NCBI RefSeq assembly: GCF_001649575.2
Contig: NC_051445.1
Span: 12,317,702 to 12,381,701 of the forward strand
Direction: 5' to 3'
Source of the DNA: Kryptolebias marmoratus
Lineage: Eukaryota > Chordata > Actinopteri > Cyprinodontiformes > Rivulidae
DNA: 64,000 nt
This document shows, piece after piece, positions 39,701 through 48,000 of this stretch. Within the stretch, counting starts at the first letter, position 1. Every line of letters begins with the position of its first letter. The notes under the pieces are model-generated. The model saw only the letters and a program-made list of their open reading frames with translations, ran no database searches and was not told the DNA's origin. Both the position numbers and the translations under genes were made by a program.

Positions 39701-42619
39701 TTTAAAAAGGTGCCAAGATCAAAGTAAATTTGGTGCTACAGCTAGCTGCTGCTGTTATTTACATTTGCAAATAAATATAAAAACTGCGTAACGTAAAACT
39801 GACAGAAACGCAAAAGTGTAGGAAATGAAATGTCTATGAAATCTTTGAGACCGAAGTTTTTTCAATCCACAATAATCTCAGACTAGCCTTTCTTTTGTCA
39901 ATCCGGTCAGAAATTAAACTCCATTTCTCCAGACTGAGGTTGTTTAAAGAGCTATCAATGTACAACAGGTAAGATACTAACTGTTCATAACCTTTTCACT
40001 TCAAATATGACTACTTGGATAATATTTTTAAGATAAATATGACCGGTGCTGGCAAGATGAGTCAGAATGAGCTCAGGCTGCAGTGAAAAAACACATGAAA
40101 ATATTGATTTTGACTTTTTAAAATATTTTTGCCATTTGAGGCTTGTGACCCCAAATATTCCTACTTTAATCGTACAACCTTAACTACTATGATACAAATT
40201 TAATAAATTATTATTGTTGCAGCTTTTCTTTACAGTAATTATGGTGAAAATCTTTTTGTAACTAATTTCATTTCTGGAGATCGTTTGGAGACCCTCACTT
40301 CACATTTTATGACCCACAAAGGGACCCCAACCCCAACTTTGGGAACCACTGATCTAACAATCCAACCCAGTGATAAAAATAGCAAATAATCATCCTAATC
40401 TACATTTACATCCAAGTTTTCTAACAAGTATGTATTTTGAAATAATCCTATAAATTTATTTTGAAATTGAGCATTTTTCCTCTGCCAGCTGCCGTATTGC
40501 AGGGAAATCCCTTCGTATAATGTTAGCGATCATTGTGAAGCTCGGGGATTCTTCTTTTTAAATATACGGCTGTAATTCCTGATGAAATCACTCCAAACCA
40601 ATAAAAATGGAGTTTTCAAACCGGTGCTTTGAAGAACTCCTCACTGTGACTCATTTTGCAGCACGGGTCACAAATTAGAGTGTCGAGAACTGGTCCGTCG
40701 CTATGAATAAATTATTTCCTGGTTTAAAAGTTCAAAGCAAGCCTGCATGTGGTGATTGGTTTCTGCTTCAGCTCAAAACGTTAAAATGAGCTCCGACGGC
40801 TGATTGTTGCCAACAACGTTTTTCATCCATCGAGCATCATCTCTATCTGAGACGATGGAGACATAAATAACGAAACACACAACAGGTGAGCGTGTTGCTA
40901 ATTGAAATGAATCCAGATAAGCTGTTTCACTGAACTGACTCAATAAACACAGAGCACTTGTTATTAAATGTGTGTTTTTGATAACTGGGAAGAGTTTTCT
41001 GCAAATTTTTTGCCTTACTGATTCAGTGTCCAACAACACATGACAACAAAATTAAATTAATATATAGTAAACAAAGAAAGCAAAAACAATAATAACCTTA
41101 AATAACTTCAACCGCAGGACTAAGTTTCATTCATCCCACTCTCTTTACAGACAGATAACAGCTGTATATATTCAGATATGAAACAGAAGTCAGGGGACTA
41201 ATAATAATTAAAAAAAAAGATTGTAAAACCTGGAACAGATATTTCAATAATGACTCACTGCCTTTGTTATTAAAGAGCTGAATGGGAGGGACACTGTCTG
41301 GGTGAAAGCAAAGTTTTCAGCGCCCCCCTGTGGACAAAATAATCTGTTATTAAATAAAAAAAGAATAGTGCATGTTGACTTTCTTTCCCCGTAGTTTATA
41401 GGTATTTATTACACAACATGCACGTCTACAGTGATGCAACAAGCTAAGATCTGCCGCGCAAAGCCGTCAGGTTTTCAGCTCCTGATGCAGAAATGAGGTT
41501 AAAGATGGGAGCAGGTAGAGACAGCTGCTGGGACATTTAAGCTGTCAATCAAGCACTAATTGATTACGTGACTGTTATCGACGCTCCACTAATTGCTCGG
41601 AACCCAGGTATTGATGTTTTATGTTTTTTGTGTATTTTATTGTTTTGTGTTTTTATTTTTGTGAGTCTTATTTTATATATATACTTGCTGTAATACTAAT
41701 TGCCCAATTTGGGATTGAAATAAACTGATCTGAACTGAACTAAACTGTAAAATCCTCCAAAAAAAAGGTGATTATTTTAAAGTAAATCATATATATAGGA
41801 CAGTCTGTATTTTTAAACTAATGACCCATATAGCACCTGCAGGCATTAGTATGGCCTGTTTGACTACATCACTGTTCTGATTTTGTTTTTTTGATTAAAT
41901 AATCCAAGCAGTGAGGGGAGGAGGAGGAGGAGGAGGAGGAGGAGGAGGAGGAGGAGAGGAGTGAAGACAGACGAACTGATGCAACTCTCACACGCATCAT
42001 TCAGATTTCCAACATGAAAACACACACACAGAGGCAGGGGGAGTGTGTGTGTGTGTGTGTGTACCTGCGTTGAGCCGGGGCTGGCCTTCACCCTGGTGCT
42101 GAGCCCGTCGTGTGTGAGCTGGCTGCGGTCGTCCCTGCTGTAGAGCAGGCGGAGAGGCACCGTGTCCTCCTTCCACACAAACCTGCCCGCGTCACGGAGA
42201 GCCTTCAGGCTCGACAAGGCGTCTCCTGCACAGACAGTAAACACCATCACTAACCTCCTCCTCTTCCTCTGTGCACAAACCAGGACTGATGGAAACACTT
42301 TCACAGAACCCCCCCNNNCCTCCCTCCATCTGAGATGTGGATCGGTCTCATTTCCTTCCATAACACAAAACAGCTACAGGCGACGCGCATATTTTATCAG
42401 CAGAAGCTGATTTAGTGGGAATAAACACCACATAGAGGCCCCTCGTTTGGGATTTAACCTTTTACATGAGCACCAAATAGATCTTGAAACATCAAAAAGC
42501 TGTATTAGTTATAATTAGTCACCATTTAGGGCATCAGGGCTGCTCTGATGACCGACGTGCATCAGTCCACAGGCGCACAAAAGGGAAATCCACCATCGCG
42601 GGCGCATCCTCAGCATCAT
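655..42619 (-). CDS. adam22: ADAM22-like disintegrin/metalloprotease-like receptor, 5' nine coding exons (partial gene)
   Basis: Exons on the minus strand: 42619-42523, 42225-42065, 37933-37857, 21303-21237, 16842-16760, 12271-12208, 1496-1430, 1328-1252 and 729-655. All have AG/GT borders and matching phases, and total 768 nt or 256 aa. Exon 1 gives a signal peptide with the core [12 protein letters not shown]. The prodomain shows [26 protein letters not shown] and [10 protein letters not shown], close to vertebrate ADAM22. A furin-type RKKR lies at residues 227-230. The last exon, with [14 protein letters not shown], opens the metalloprotease-like domain. From family knowledge, ADAM22 is catalytically dead and acts as the neuronal surface receptor for LGI1. 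The missing C-terminal part must lie left of position 1. Linkage to dbf4, slc25a40 and rundc3b favours adam22 over adam11 or adam23. The ATG was chosen because it is the first one giving a signal peptide that joins in phase to exon 2. Confidence 0.93.
2140..2319 (+). promoter_or_regulatory. cldn12: Probable cldn12 promoter / 5' non-coding exon ending at a splice donor
   Basis: This stretch is less AT-rich than its surroundings and ends in CATAAG|GTATTT, a plausible donor at 2320. The acceptor at 4040-4041, with a long T-run ending in CCAG, would join it to the coding exon about 50 nt before the cldn12 ATG. Claudin-12 genes commonly have a 5' non-coding exon. The exact start site cannot be read from the sequence. 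Confidence 0.45.
4092..5284 (+). CDS. cldn12: Claudin-12, tight-junction tetraspan protein, with expanded repeat tail
   Basis: Two coding exons, 4092-4310 and 4400-5284, are joined across a 89-nt GT-AG intron and encode 367 aa. Residues 9-29, about 85-108, 134-158 and 176-200 form four membrane segments. The first extracellular loop has the claudin signature GLWAKC...C followed by [14 protein letters not shown]. Claudin-12-specific blocks include [19 protein letters not shown] and the terminal [14 protein letters not shown]. Claudin-12 is an atypical claudin that lacks the usual C-terminal PDZ ligand and is linked to paracellular calcium permeability; this one ends in QPE, also without the ligand. 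It is about 120 residues longer than human claudin-12. The excess is a low-complexity tail containing seven YAPSQ hexads at about residues 295-336. The gene lies antisense inside an adam22 intron. Confidence 0.96.
5066..5194 (+). repeat. cldn12: 18-bp coding minisatellite in cldn12 (SYAPSQ hexads)
   Basis: Seven consecutive 18-bp units encode [G/S]YAPSQ, followed by a degenerate SYASS. The first two units differ in codon use, and the next five are virtually identical (AGCTACGCCCCATCCCAG). Near-identity at synonymous sites points to recent tandem amplification by slippage or unequal exchange. Confidence 0.93.
5285..6315 (+). other. cldn12: cldn12 3' UTR with polyadenylation signal
   Basis: Non-coding AT-rich sequence follows the cldn12 stop codon. 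An AATAAA lies at 6287-6292, followed by a GT-rich stretch (GTGTGTTCC and GTGTGTTGG) typical of a cleavage site. Earlier AATAAA-like sequences near 6012-6020 could be used alternatively. Long 3' UTRs are usual for claudin-12. Confidence 0.6.
6375..6545. repeat. Dispersed repeat copy A1 (AGGAAAGTCTCATTGAGATTAA core)
   Basis: It contains a core reading CCAGGAAAGTCTCATTGAG, then CCTCTTTCTGAAGGGAGTCCTGGCC and AAAAGGCAGCAG (quoted in pieces). The same blocks recur in the same order at 8935-9080. No coding potential was recognised; the pattern is that of a short interspersed element common in fish introns. Confidence 0.7.
8755..8900 (-). repeat. Partial copy of the dispersed TATCGCCCGCC family
   Basis: It shares GGCTGCCACAGCC, CTCAGCCAACACAAGAA and GAGGGTCATTCACAACA with the fuller reverse-oriented copy at 22300-22640. 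Only the core is preserved; neither terminus is recognisable. Confidence 0.55.
8935..9080. repeat. Dispersed repeat copy A2
   Basis: Second copy of the repeat at 6375-6545, with GGAAAGTCTCACTGAGATTAA, then CAAGGGATTCCTGACC and AAGAGGCAGCAAGGTTACA. It abuts the tRNA-headed SINE that follows, so one probably inserted next to the other. Confidence 0.7.
9083..9332 (+). mobile_element. tRNA-headed SINE-like retroposon
   Basis: A tRNA-like head with a B-box-like GGGTTCAAACCCC near 9150 is preceded by GTGGTTAGTGGTC. The well-known fish body follows, with GTGTGGCGTTTGAGCGTCC, then GTGTGGGTTTTCCCGGGTTT and CCTACAGTCCTAAAGCATGC. The end is an A/T-rich AAATAAATAAA tail near 9320. The head is too diverged to be a functional tRNA. 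Confidence 0.75.
13205..13620. repeat. Dispersed repeat copy B1
   Basis: It shares CCAGACTTTCTTGTA, TTCTTTGGACTTTGA, TTATGAATTATTCAGACA-like and GGCTCCTAAACT-like blocks, in the same order and spacing, with 60265-60700. No coding capacity is recognised. It is probably a non-autonomous element present once here and once downstream of rundc3b exon 5. Confidence 0.6.
14534..14747. mobile_element. Fold-back hAT-type MITE with 8-bp target duplication
   Basis: The 214-bp element starts CAGGGGTGGGCAACCCTGG and ends with its near-perfect reverse complement. The arms are about 90 bp with a short loop, so it is almost a complete hairpin. It is flanked on both sides by CTTTAGTT (14526-14533 and 14748-14755), an 8-bp duplication as made by hAT transposases. 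It encodes nothing and must have been moved in trans. Confidence 0.88.
15952..16345 (+). repeat. Copy of the dispersed TATCGCCCGCC family
   Basis: It begins near GGATATCGCCCGCTGCTGAG. It contains ATCTCAGCTACTACCACACC, GCAGCCATCTTGCATC and GAGAGTTTCATTAAAATTTG, and ends in ACAGACAAACAAACAAACAG followed by a CA-rich stretch. Same order of blocks as the copies at 17465, 24120 and 27855. Confidence 0.75.
17465..17845 (+). repeat. Copy of the dispersed TATCGCCCGCC family
   Basis: It begins GTGCATATCGCCCGCCGC and contains AATGACTCTAAGCTACTACC, GTGGCGGCCATCTTGAATT, AATTACTTTCTGAAAGTTTC and ACGGCAGACACACAAAACAC, then an A-rich end. Same internal order as 15952-16345. Confidence 0.75.
19235..19430 (+). 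repeat. Partial copy of the dispersed TATCGCCCGCC family
   Basis: It retains the core GGATGACTCTCAGCTACTAC, the block TTTCTTTCTGAGAGTTTTAA and the end ACAGACTGACACAAAC, but lacks the TATCGCCCGCC start. Confidence 0.6.
22300..22645 (-). repeat. Reverse-oriented copy of the dispersed TATCGCCCGCC family
   Basis: It starts at GGCGGGCGATAATG, the reverse complement of the family's TATCGCCCGCC-type end. It continues through GTCTGTCTGTCTGTAGG, TTTCAACGAACCTCTCATAA, CAAGATGGCCGCGACAGCC and GTGGTAGCAGCTGAGAGTT. It ends near GGGCAATATGCATTCCTTCC. Confidence 0.75.
22880..23000 (+). repeat. Retroposon 3' tail (AAAGCACTTTGGGTCGCC)
   Basis: It contains GTAAAGCACTTTGGGTCGCC and AAAAGTGCTATATAAATAAA, ending in a (TTCAC)n-like tail at about 22980-22996. 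This motif marks the 3' end of widespread fish retroposons. The 5' portion is not recognisable. Confidence 0.55.
24120..24530 (+). repeat. Copy of the dispersed TATCGCCCGCC family
   Basis: It begins AATGCATATCGCCCGCCACC. It contains GAATGACTCTCAGCTACTAC, CAGCCGGCCATGGCAGCCAG, TATTTCCTGAGAGTTTTG and GACAGACAGACAAACAAACA, and ends at AGCGGCGGGAGATA, matching the far terminus of the family. Confidence 0.78.
25680..25830. repeat. Degenerate GCTAAAA-rich tandem tract
   Basis: About ten irregular copies of AGCTA(T)AA(A) and AGCTAAA, separated by short A-rich spacers, form a simple-sequence region in an adam22 intron. No coding sense. Confidence 0.55.
27855..28230 (+). repeat. Diverged copy of the dispersed TATCGCCCGCC family
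   Basis: It starts with CCTTGAAGGAATGAATATCG and contains TTCAGCTACTAACACACTG, GTAGCAGCCATCTTGGATC and GATTAATTTCTGAGTTTCAT, then ACAAACACACACAC. Order and spacing match the other copies, although the CGCCCGCC core has decayed. Confidence 0.65.
28409..28571. repeat. (TGGA)n microsatellite, 163 bp
   Basis: An uninterrupted run of about 40 TGGA units. It lies just after a TAATTATTAT-rich stretch and yields spurious open frames of repeated MDGW and SIHP on the two strands. Perfect purity implies recent expansion and probable length polymorphism. Confidence 0.97.
30003..30235. mobile_element. tRNA-headed element with inverted-repeat body
   Basis: A head GCTGTGGTGGCTCGGTGGTC leads to CAGGTTCAAGCCTGGGC, a B-box-like sequence. 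It is followed by an inverted repeat in which GTTGTGGCAAC (about 30121) pairs with GTTGCCACAAC (about 30170). Probably a SINE-like head fused to or inserted beside a small fold-back sequence. Too diverged to be a tRNA gene. Confidence 0.5.
34723..34760. repeat. 38-bp perfect palindrome
   Basis: CAATCAGGTGTCAATCAGG is immediately followed by its exact reverse complement, with no spacer and the centre in AGGCCT at 34739-34744. It sits between the arms of the larger fold-back structure and directly precedes the transposase scrap. Confidence 0.95.
34758..35000 (+). pseudogene. Decayed C-terminal fragment of a Tc1/mariner-like transposase
   Basis: The open frame reads [20 protein letters not shown] and then [12 protein letters not shown], ending [12 protein letters not shown]. 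This resembles the end of Tc1-family DDE transposases, where a P-C-S-P-D-L-N-P-I-E-H-W-type block precedes the last catalytic residue. Several residues of that block are missing, and only about 80 residues remain. No function is expected. Confidence 0.6.
36383..37191. other. Assembly gap (run of N, about 809 bases)
   Basis: Undetermined bases inside the central region of the expanded fold-back element. Apparent open frames across it are artefacts. Confidence 0.99.
37192..37340. repeat. Tandem array of ATTTAACATTTAG units
   Basis: About six units of roughly 23 bp built from ATTTAACAT and TTAGATTTAACAT are visible to the right of the gap. The gap itself probably consists of more of the same units, which would explain the assembly failure. 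Confidence 0.85.
39585..40025. repeat. Fold-back repeat copy C1
   Basis: GGTTATGAACAGTTAATATC followed by TTACCTGTTGTAGATGG (about 39620-39655) is mirrored as CAACAGGTAAGATACTAACTG and TTCATAACCTTTTCACTTC at 39966-40005. Additional pairing covers the flanking GCTCTTT / AAAGAGC. Same family as 58850-59520. Confidence 0.7.
41918..41955. repeat. (GGA)n microsatellite
   Basis: About twelve GGA/GAG triplets in a purine-only run just outside adam22 exon 2. Confidence 0.9.
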
Positions 42620-42639
42620 CACCCTTCTTCTTTTTCTCT

Positions 42640-43060
42640 GTTAAGAAAAAAAAAATGCGGTACTCCAACAGCAGGCTCTCGGTGGCTCTCTGCCTTCGCT
42701 AGGGGAGCCTGGAGCCGGGCCGGACGGTCTGGTTCGTGCCGCTCCGCTGGTGGTGGGCCATCGGGGTGCCTGCGAGTCTGAACGCAGAGCGCGTCTGAGC
42801 GCACCGAGACCCCGCGGAGCCGGGAGGAGGCGCGCAGGGGGGAGGGGGCAGGAGGAGGAGGAGGAGGAGGAAGGGAGGAGAGGAGACACCTCCTCCAAGC
42901 GCATCAACGTCCAGCGGCTCGCTGCACGAAACACCCCTAATGCATGAATATGAGGAAGGAAAAATCTGAAACGAGCCGGAGCGAGAAGAAAATCCCGTCC
43001 AGGTTGGGAGGAGATCCGCTCCTGCCTCCTGCCCATGACTCACTCCATCATCTGCCAAGT
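42640..43060 (-). promoter_or_regulatory. adam22: GC-rich, CpG-dense upstream region of adam22 (likely promoter/5' UTR)
   Basis: The sequence just upstream of the adam22 start codon is strikingly GC- and CpG-rich compared with the AT-rich surroundings, as expected for a vertebrate CpG-island promoter. On the minus strand, a strong pyrimidine tract ending in CAG lies about 20 nt before the ATG (near 42640). This suggests that a 5' UTR intron may end there and that transcription starts within the CpG-rich block. It is interrupted by a GGA-rich run near 42856-42880. This is inference from composition only. Confidence 0.55.
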
Positions 43061-43194
43061 CCCCACCCCCACCCAAAGACAAAAAAAAAAAAAACATGAG
43101 ATGAGCACATTAAAGCTGCGATAAGATGCTTTTCTCAGAGGAGGCTTCTTTTATTTTGAAAGTCTTTTATTTGTCAATTCTGAGGAATGATTTT

Positions 43195-43524
43195 ATGGGG
43201 CGCCGTTTGTAAAGGAGCTTGTGCTAAAAATTCATGCCTAAATTTTGTCACATTTAGCTTCAAACACTGTTTAAAAATGTAGTGTTGATTTTCTGATGTC
43301 ACTTTTTACAACATTTAGCTAGTTACATGTAATTGTTACAGCTACATACTAAATATAAATCTAAATGCTAAATGTTAAATCTAAATGTTAAATGTTAAAT
43401 CTAAATGTTGTAAAAAGTGACATCAGAAAATCAACACTACATTTTTAAACAGTGTTTGAAGCTAAATGTGACAAAATTTAGGCATGAATTTTTAGCACAA
43501 GCTCCTTTACAAACAGCGCCCCAT
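43195..43524. mobile_element. ATGGGGCGCC fold-back element, compact 330-bp copy
   Basis: It begins ATGGGGCGCCGTTTGTAAAG and ends with the reverse complement, GCGCCCCAT. The arms are about 140 bp and the centre holds a few TAAATCTAAATGTTAAATG units. It is flanked on both sides by ATGATTTT (43187-43194 and 43525-43532), an exact 8-bp target duplication pointing to hAT-type mobilisation. It encodes no protein. Confidence 0.92.
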
Positions 43525-44278
43525 ATGATTTTATTGTTTTTGTTTTTCAAATTAAACCAGTGGAAACTTGTCCCAGAGGTTGAGGTGACAAGAAAAATTT
43601 TGTTTGTTTGTTTCTTAAACTGAGAGACCACATTTGATTACGGAGAAGAAAAAATAACTATAAAATTTGACATGTTCCCGTTTACCTCGTTAACAAATTT
43701 AGACAGTTTAGATTGTCTTGAGAATTCAGGTCAGGAGGAGGTGAATAATTCTGCCAGATTAATCTGATGAGAAGTCAGATTAGAAATAAGGACTGAATTT
43801 GCACCATTTAAAAACATAACCAGGCCTAATATTGCTTTTCTCATCACCAGATAAGAAGAGGAGGGGTGCCTCGTGCAGATACCTGAGAACCAGCTGAGGT
43901 CTTGTCCAGAAGGTCACCAGGAGGGTTAAGGTGATGGCGTTGAGGCAGGAAGTTATCATGGTAATCTTCAGCCATCACACAGAGACGAAGGCAACGTGAA
44001 CTGGACAAACAAACGTCCTTCGCTGTTATCAGGAGGGATGAGCTCTGATCAGTCTCCTCAACGAGGCCAGCAGTTCTGAGCGCCTGCACTCATCTTCCCC
44101 GTCTCACAACCAAATAAAAAACGGGGAGCTGGTGCCCATCTCCAGCAGACACCGGACAGGTCACAAGTGTTGTTTATACTTATTATTTCCAACCAGTAAC
44201 AGCTCAACATCTGGAGTCCACAGAGGGGGCTTGAACATCATATATCTGTATCACATCAGCATTCGATCCAGAGTTTTT

Positions 44279-44280
<2 letters not shown>

Positions 44281-44320
<40 letters not shown>
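44281..44320. repeat. (TA)n microsatellite
   Basis: A pure alternating TA run of about 38 bp in the spacer between adam22 and dbf4. Confidence 0.95.
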
Positions 44321-44322
<2 letters not shown>

Positions 44323-44679
44323 GTAAAACTGCAATGTCATGCATGTGTCACCTTTAAAATACAAATTTAAGCCTGTCCATGATTAGACATACCTAAATAT
44401 AAAGACAGTGAAAGTAAAAACGAGGCAGACGAGCTGCAGGACGATCTTTAAGATTTTTTTAGTCAACATGATTTTATAAATCCATCAGATATTTTTAATC
44501 AAAATGCAGAATAAATGTGATGACAAACGTAAAATATAAAACACAATTTTATTGCCACCTTGTGTTTTATTTCTTAGTTTTTGTAACTTTCAGCGTACCA
44601 ACAAGGAAACTTTAAAGCAGAACAAAATCTGCTGTTATTCTCAAATCAATGCAATTTGATGAAATCATACTTTCTTTAA

Positions 44680-44988
44680 CCCATTCAGACGTGAAGATGC
44701 AAATGTGTAGGCGTTTTATTTTGTAGTGCCATTTGCGTGCTTTTATTTAACTCAACATCATGTTTGAGAATTTTGACTTAGATTCTGGTTTTAAATGTAA
44801 CAAAAATAAATAAAAAGTTTAGTTTTTAGTTCATCTTTTGAATTTAGAGGAGCTTAGAAATATAAGTCCGAGGATAAAGATAAGTTTTTCTAAGTTTCAT
44901 TGTTTTTATTATTATTTAGCTTCACTTCTTATTCAGCAGTTTGTCCTCAAAGACTGCATTTTTAAAAAGCACATTAGGTCTGAATGGG
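44680..44988. mobile_element. Candidate piggyBac-like MITE downstream of dbf4
   Basis: Terminal inverted repeats CCCATTCAGACG (44680) and GGTCTGAATGGG (ending 44988) bound about 309 bp of AT-rich, non-coding DNA. The left flank is TTAA, the target used by piggyBac transposases; the right flank is TAAA, one base off. The assignment rests on the short TIR and the flank only. Confidence 0.5.
44905..44910 (-). terminator. dbf4: Candidate dbf4 polyadenylation signal
   Basis: TTTATT on the plus strand reads AATAAA on the dbf4 strand, about 120 nt beyond the stop codon. It lies inside the piggyBac-like MITE, so the element may supply the signal. Alternatives further downstream cannot be excluded. 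Confidence 0.35.
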
Positions 44989-45027
44989 TAAAAAACTAAA
45001 ATTATTTTAGTTCTTGGCTCAGAAAGT

Positions 45028-48000
45028 TCAGTTCATCTCTTTAGTTTTTGTACATTCTTGGTCTGTAAAGCCATGAAACTCGACGTCCATGTCTTCGCTG
45101 GACTGAAAGAGCTCACAGATCCTCAGCAGGGGGTCGTCAGGCGTGTTTGTGTCCATTTTCCTTCTTTTGTGTTTATAAACTCTCACCCTCCTCTGAATCC
45201 TCCTGACCGTAGAGAAGTTTGGTGGATGAGGACTTTCTTCTTCCTTTTCAGTGAGATTGCTTCCAGTCTTTGGCTCATGAAGAGCCTCGTCCTTCTTCGT
45301 ATCGTCATCTTTGAGTGATGTAACATGGATACTTTTCGCTGATACTTCATTTTCAGTATTTGTACTTCGTAGGTAAGAGGTTGGGCCGTTTGCACCTCTA
45401 AGAGGGGTCTGGTTGACCTCGGCGTCCCTGGAGGGAAACGAGGATGGCGTTTCCGACTTGGCCTGAGGAATCTGTGGCTGCTCCGCTCTTCGAGCACAAA
45501 AAGTCAAATTATTAGGTCTGCGCGTGTGTTTATGCGGAAGAGATTTGTGCCTGGAGTAAGTGTTGCAGCTCCAGCGGTCTCTCTTTGAGTGAAACTGCGG
45601 AGCAAAGCCGGGTGAGGATTCACTTTTGATACCCCAACTCGGATGGGACTCCTTGAGCTCCACGGTCCGACGCTCCTCCACTTTAACGGTCTCGGAGTCA
45701 TCTGCGCCTCCTCTGTGACGTGCATCAGTTTCCCCACATGGTCCAGGAACAAAAAGAATGGAGGAAATGCTGCACTTTGGTCTGGTAAGAACAAAAAATA
45801 AAAATAAAGTTACTGAACTGGAATAAGTAAGATATATACTTCATAAGAAAATGCAATTTTTTTTCCTTATGCTACATGAAAATGGTGGGAAAAAAGTTAC
45901 CTTTCAACTTTAGTTTTGATGGGGAGGAAATTGAAGTGCAAAGCTGAAACCAGCTCGTCCACGACCGAGTATTCGTCACTTTTAGAGAAAGCTTTGTGAC
46001 ATTCGCTCTGCAGATGCTGAACAAAAATTACTCTGTTAAATATTTGATGATTACAGCTGTCTAAAGAAACCACTGAGTGCACAATGAGGAACACAGTGCA
46101 CTCAGCGGCTTTCACTTCTACGAGCATCTAAATACGACATATATATATATATATATATTTTTTTTTTCTTTTCTTTAACCTAATGCCATATAAACTGTGA
46201 GTGAAGAGCAACCTAAGAGACAAATAACTACCTCAGCTAAGTTACTGAATAAGAATAATAACAGACTGCAAATAAAGATAAACTCGACAATTTTTCGTTT
46301 TTAAACAATGATCTGTTTGCAAATCATCATTTATATGTTCAAAATGGAAAGTGTAAAAAGTTAAGAGTTAAATATAAGTGAAACTATCATCTTAGCTTAT
46401 AAACAAAACATGTTGTTTATAAGTGTTTGTCCACACAAACTGTCTATGTAGCACAAGCTGTATAAATATTTAAGATAAACAGAGCTGTGCTAATCATAAT
46501 ATTTACCCACACAGTTGGGTGTTTATTCAGCACTGGCGCCAAACTAACAAATATCCTAAAAGGGCTAAAGAGGAGTGGAAATTTGGACAATTCGTGTGCT
46601 TCTGTGGCAGCTGAAGGTTTCAGACAGGTGCTTCGCAGTCATCTACATGTCATGGCATATTGCTGCCACTGGGGGCAGTCTAAGAAATTGTTGCAAAAAC
46701 GGAATTAAAACAAGTTTCAGGGTGTAATACAGACACAACAAAGTGCAGCAGCGTTCATCTTCCTCGCAGACAGACTCACAATCACAGGTTTTGCAATAAA
46801 AATGCAGGTTAAAAACACACCGTTTCTTCGTTTTCCACCGGAGGAGAAGAAGCATCACTTTAAACGTACCGTAGGATTCAAACGTAAACTTGGGAACGCT
46901 GCTTGTCAACGGATTGGCTAAAACAATGACAGGAAGCGACATCGGCATCTAAAACACGCATAAAGCTTGACTTCTACAAGCCTGAGAGCGTACCGTTTTC
47001 AGGTTGTTGTATTTCATCAGGCAGCACTCGCAGTAGCCGCCTCGTTTCTTGTCTCTGTTCTTCTTTCGACCTTCGACTTTCTCCTCGCTGGCTGAAGCTT
47101 TTAGACCTCTGCTCCACCCACGAGGTATAACAAAACAAGATAAAAACAAATAAATAAAAAGATCAAGATCAGTGGTCAGTTTGACTTTGACTCCTTCCAA
47201 ATAAGAGAGAGGGAAAAAAAAACAGGTGTGAAATTCAGTTTGTTATATTGAAGATAATCTGGGTGAAACGTTGAGGATTGACAATTCGACATTTGTCTTA
47301 CAAAGCTCAAATGCTAAATCGATAAAGGACAGTACCTGTGTCCCCGCTGCTTGGCTCCAGGAGGAACTTTGTCCTCGAGACAGAAGGGACTGCAGGGAGC
47401 AGCTGTCTTCAGGTTGAACTTTGGCACGTTTGGCATCGTGAGGTAGATTGGACAGTAGTGTCTGACGAGAGAAGAGACGCTGTTTACGCTTTGAGGACAG
47501 GAATCAAATCTCAGGATCTTTTTAAACACACTTGTCTTTTACCTGCTTGAATCCTCAACCTTCACGAAAGGTTTACTGATGCGCCCCCCTGCAACAAAGA
47601 ACCGCAGTCTGAGCGAACAGAGCTGTAAGCATTACGAGCTTTGAACATTTAAACGTAAAATAAAAGCTACCTGAGCTCAACACACTTCCTTACCTTTTAG
47701 TTTCTGCGAGTGTGGCATCGCTGATGACTCAGTTTTCACCTTTTGCAAATGACAGAAAAGCATCTCCAAAGTTAGACTTGTAAATCTTTTCAAAATATTA
47801 ATCCTAATATTAGTCCTTTTAATTTAAACTTACACTTGCTTTGACAGCGGTAGTGGCCAAGGACTGGCGGTGGAAATGTTTCTTTTTCCTCTGAAAGTAC
47901 GCCAACACATCTGCAAATTGACACAAAGAAAAAAAAAATTAAATAGGCATCATTAATTAGGCACTGAAACTTTTCTATGCATAACAAAGAACGTCTAAAA

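Larger units (their letters stand above)
37934..42064 (-). other. adam22 intron, 4.1 kb
   Basis: No supported exon. It holds a fold-back repeat at 39585-40025 and a hAT-like terminal motif (CTTTGGGAACCACTG near 40340). A retroposon tail at about 41640-41745 (ACTAATTGCCCAATTTGGGA, then GAACTGAACTAAACTG) follows. A GGA run (41918-41955) and a GT microsatellite (42044-42062) lie close to the exon donor. Confidence 0.6.

Noticed and set aside
40300..40360. Isolated hAT-like terminus (TTTGGGAACCACTG)
   Set aside because: No matching opposite terminus or target duplication was found, so the element cannot be delimited.
42641..43097. GC-rich minus-strand frames of about 130 aa upstream of adam22
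   Set aside because: They come from CpG-island composition with serine/proline/arginine runs. They do not join adam22 exon 2 in phase, whereas the small exon 42619-42523 does.
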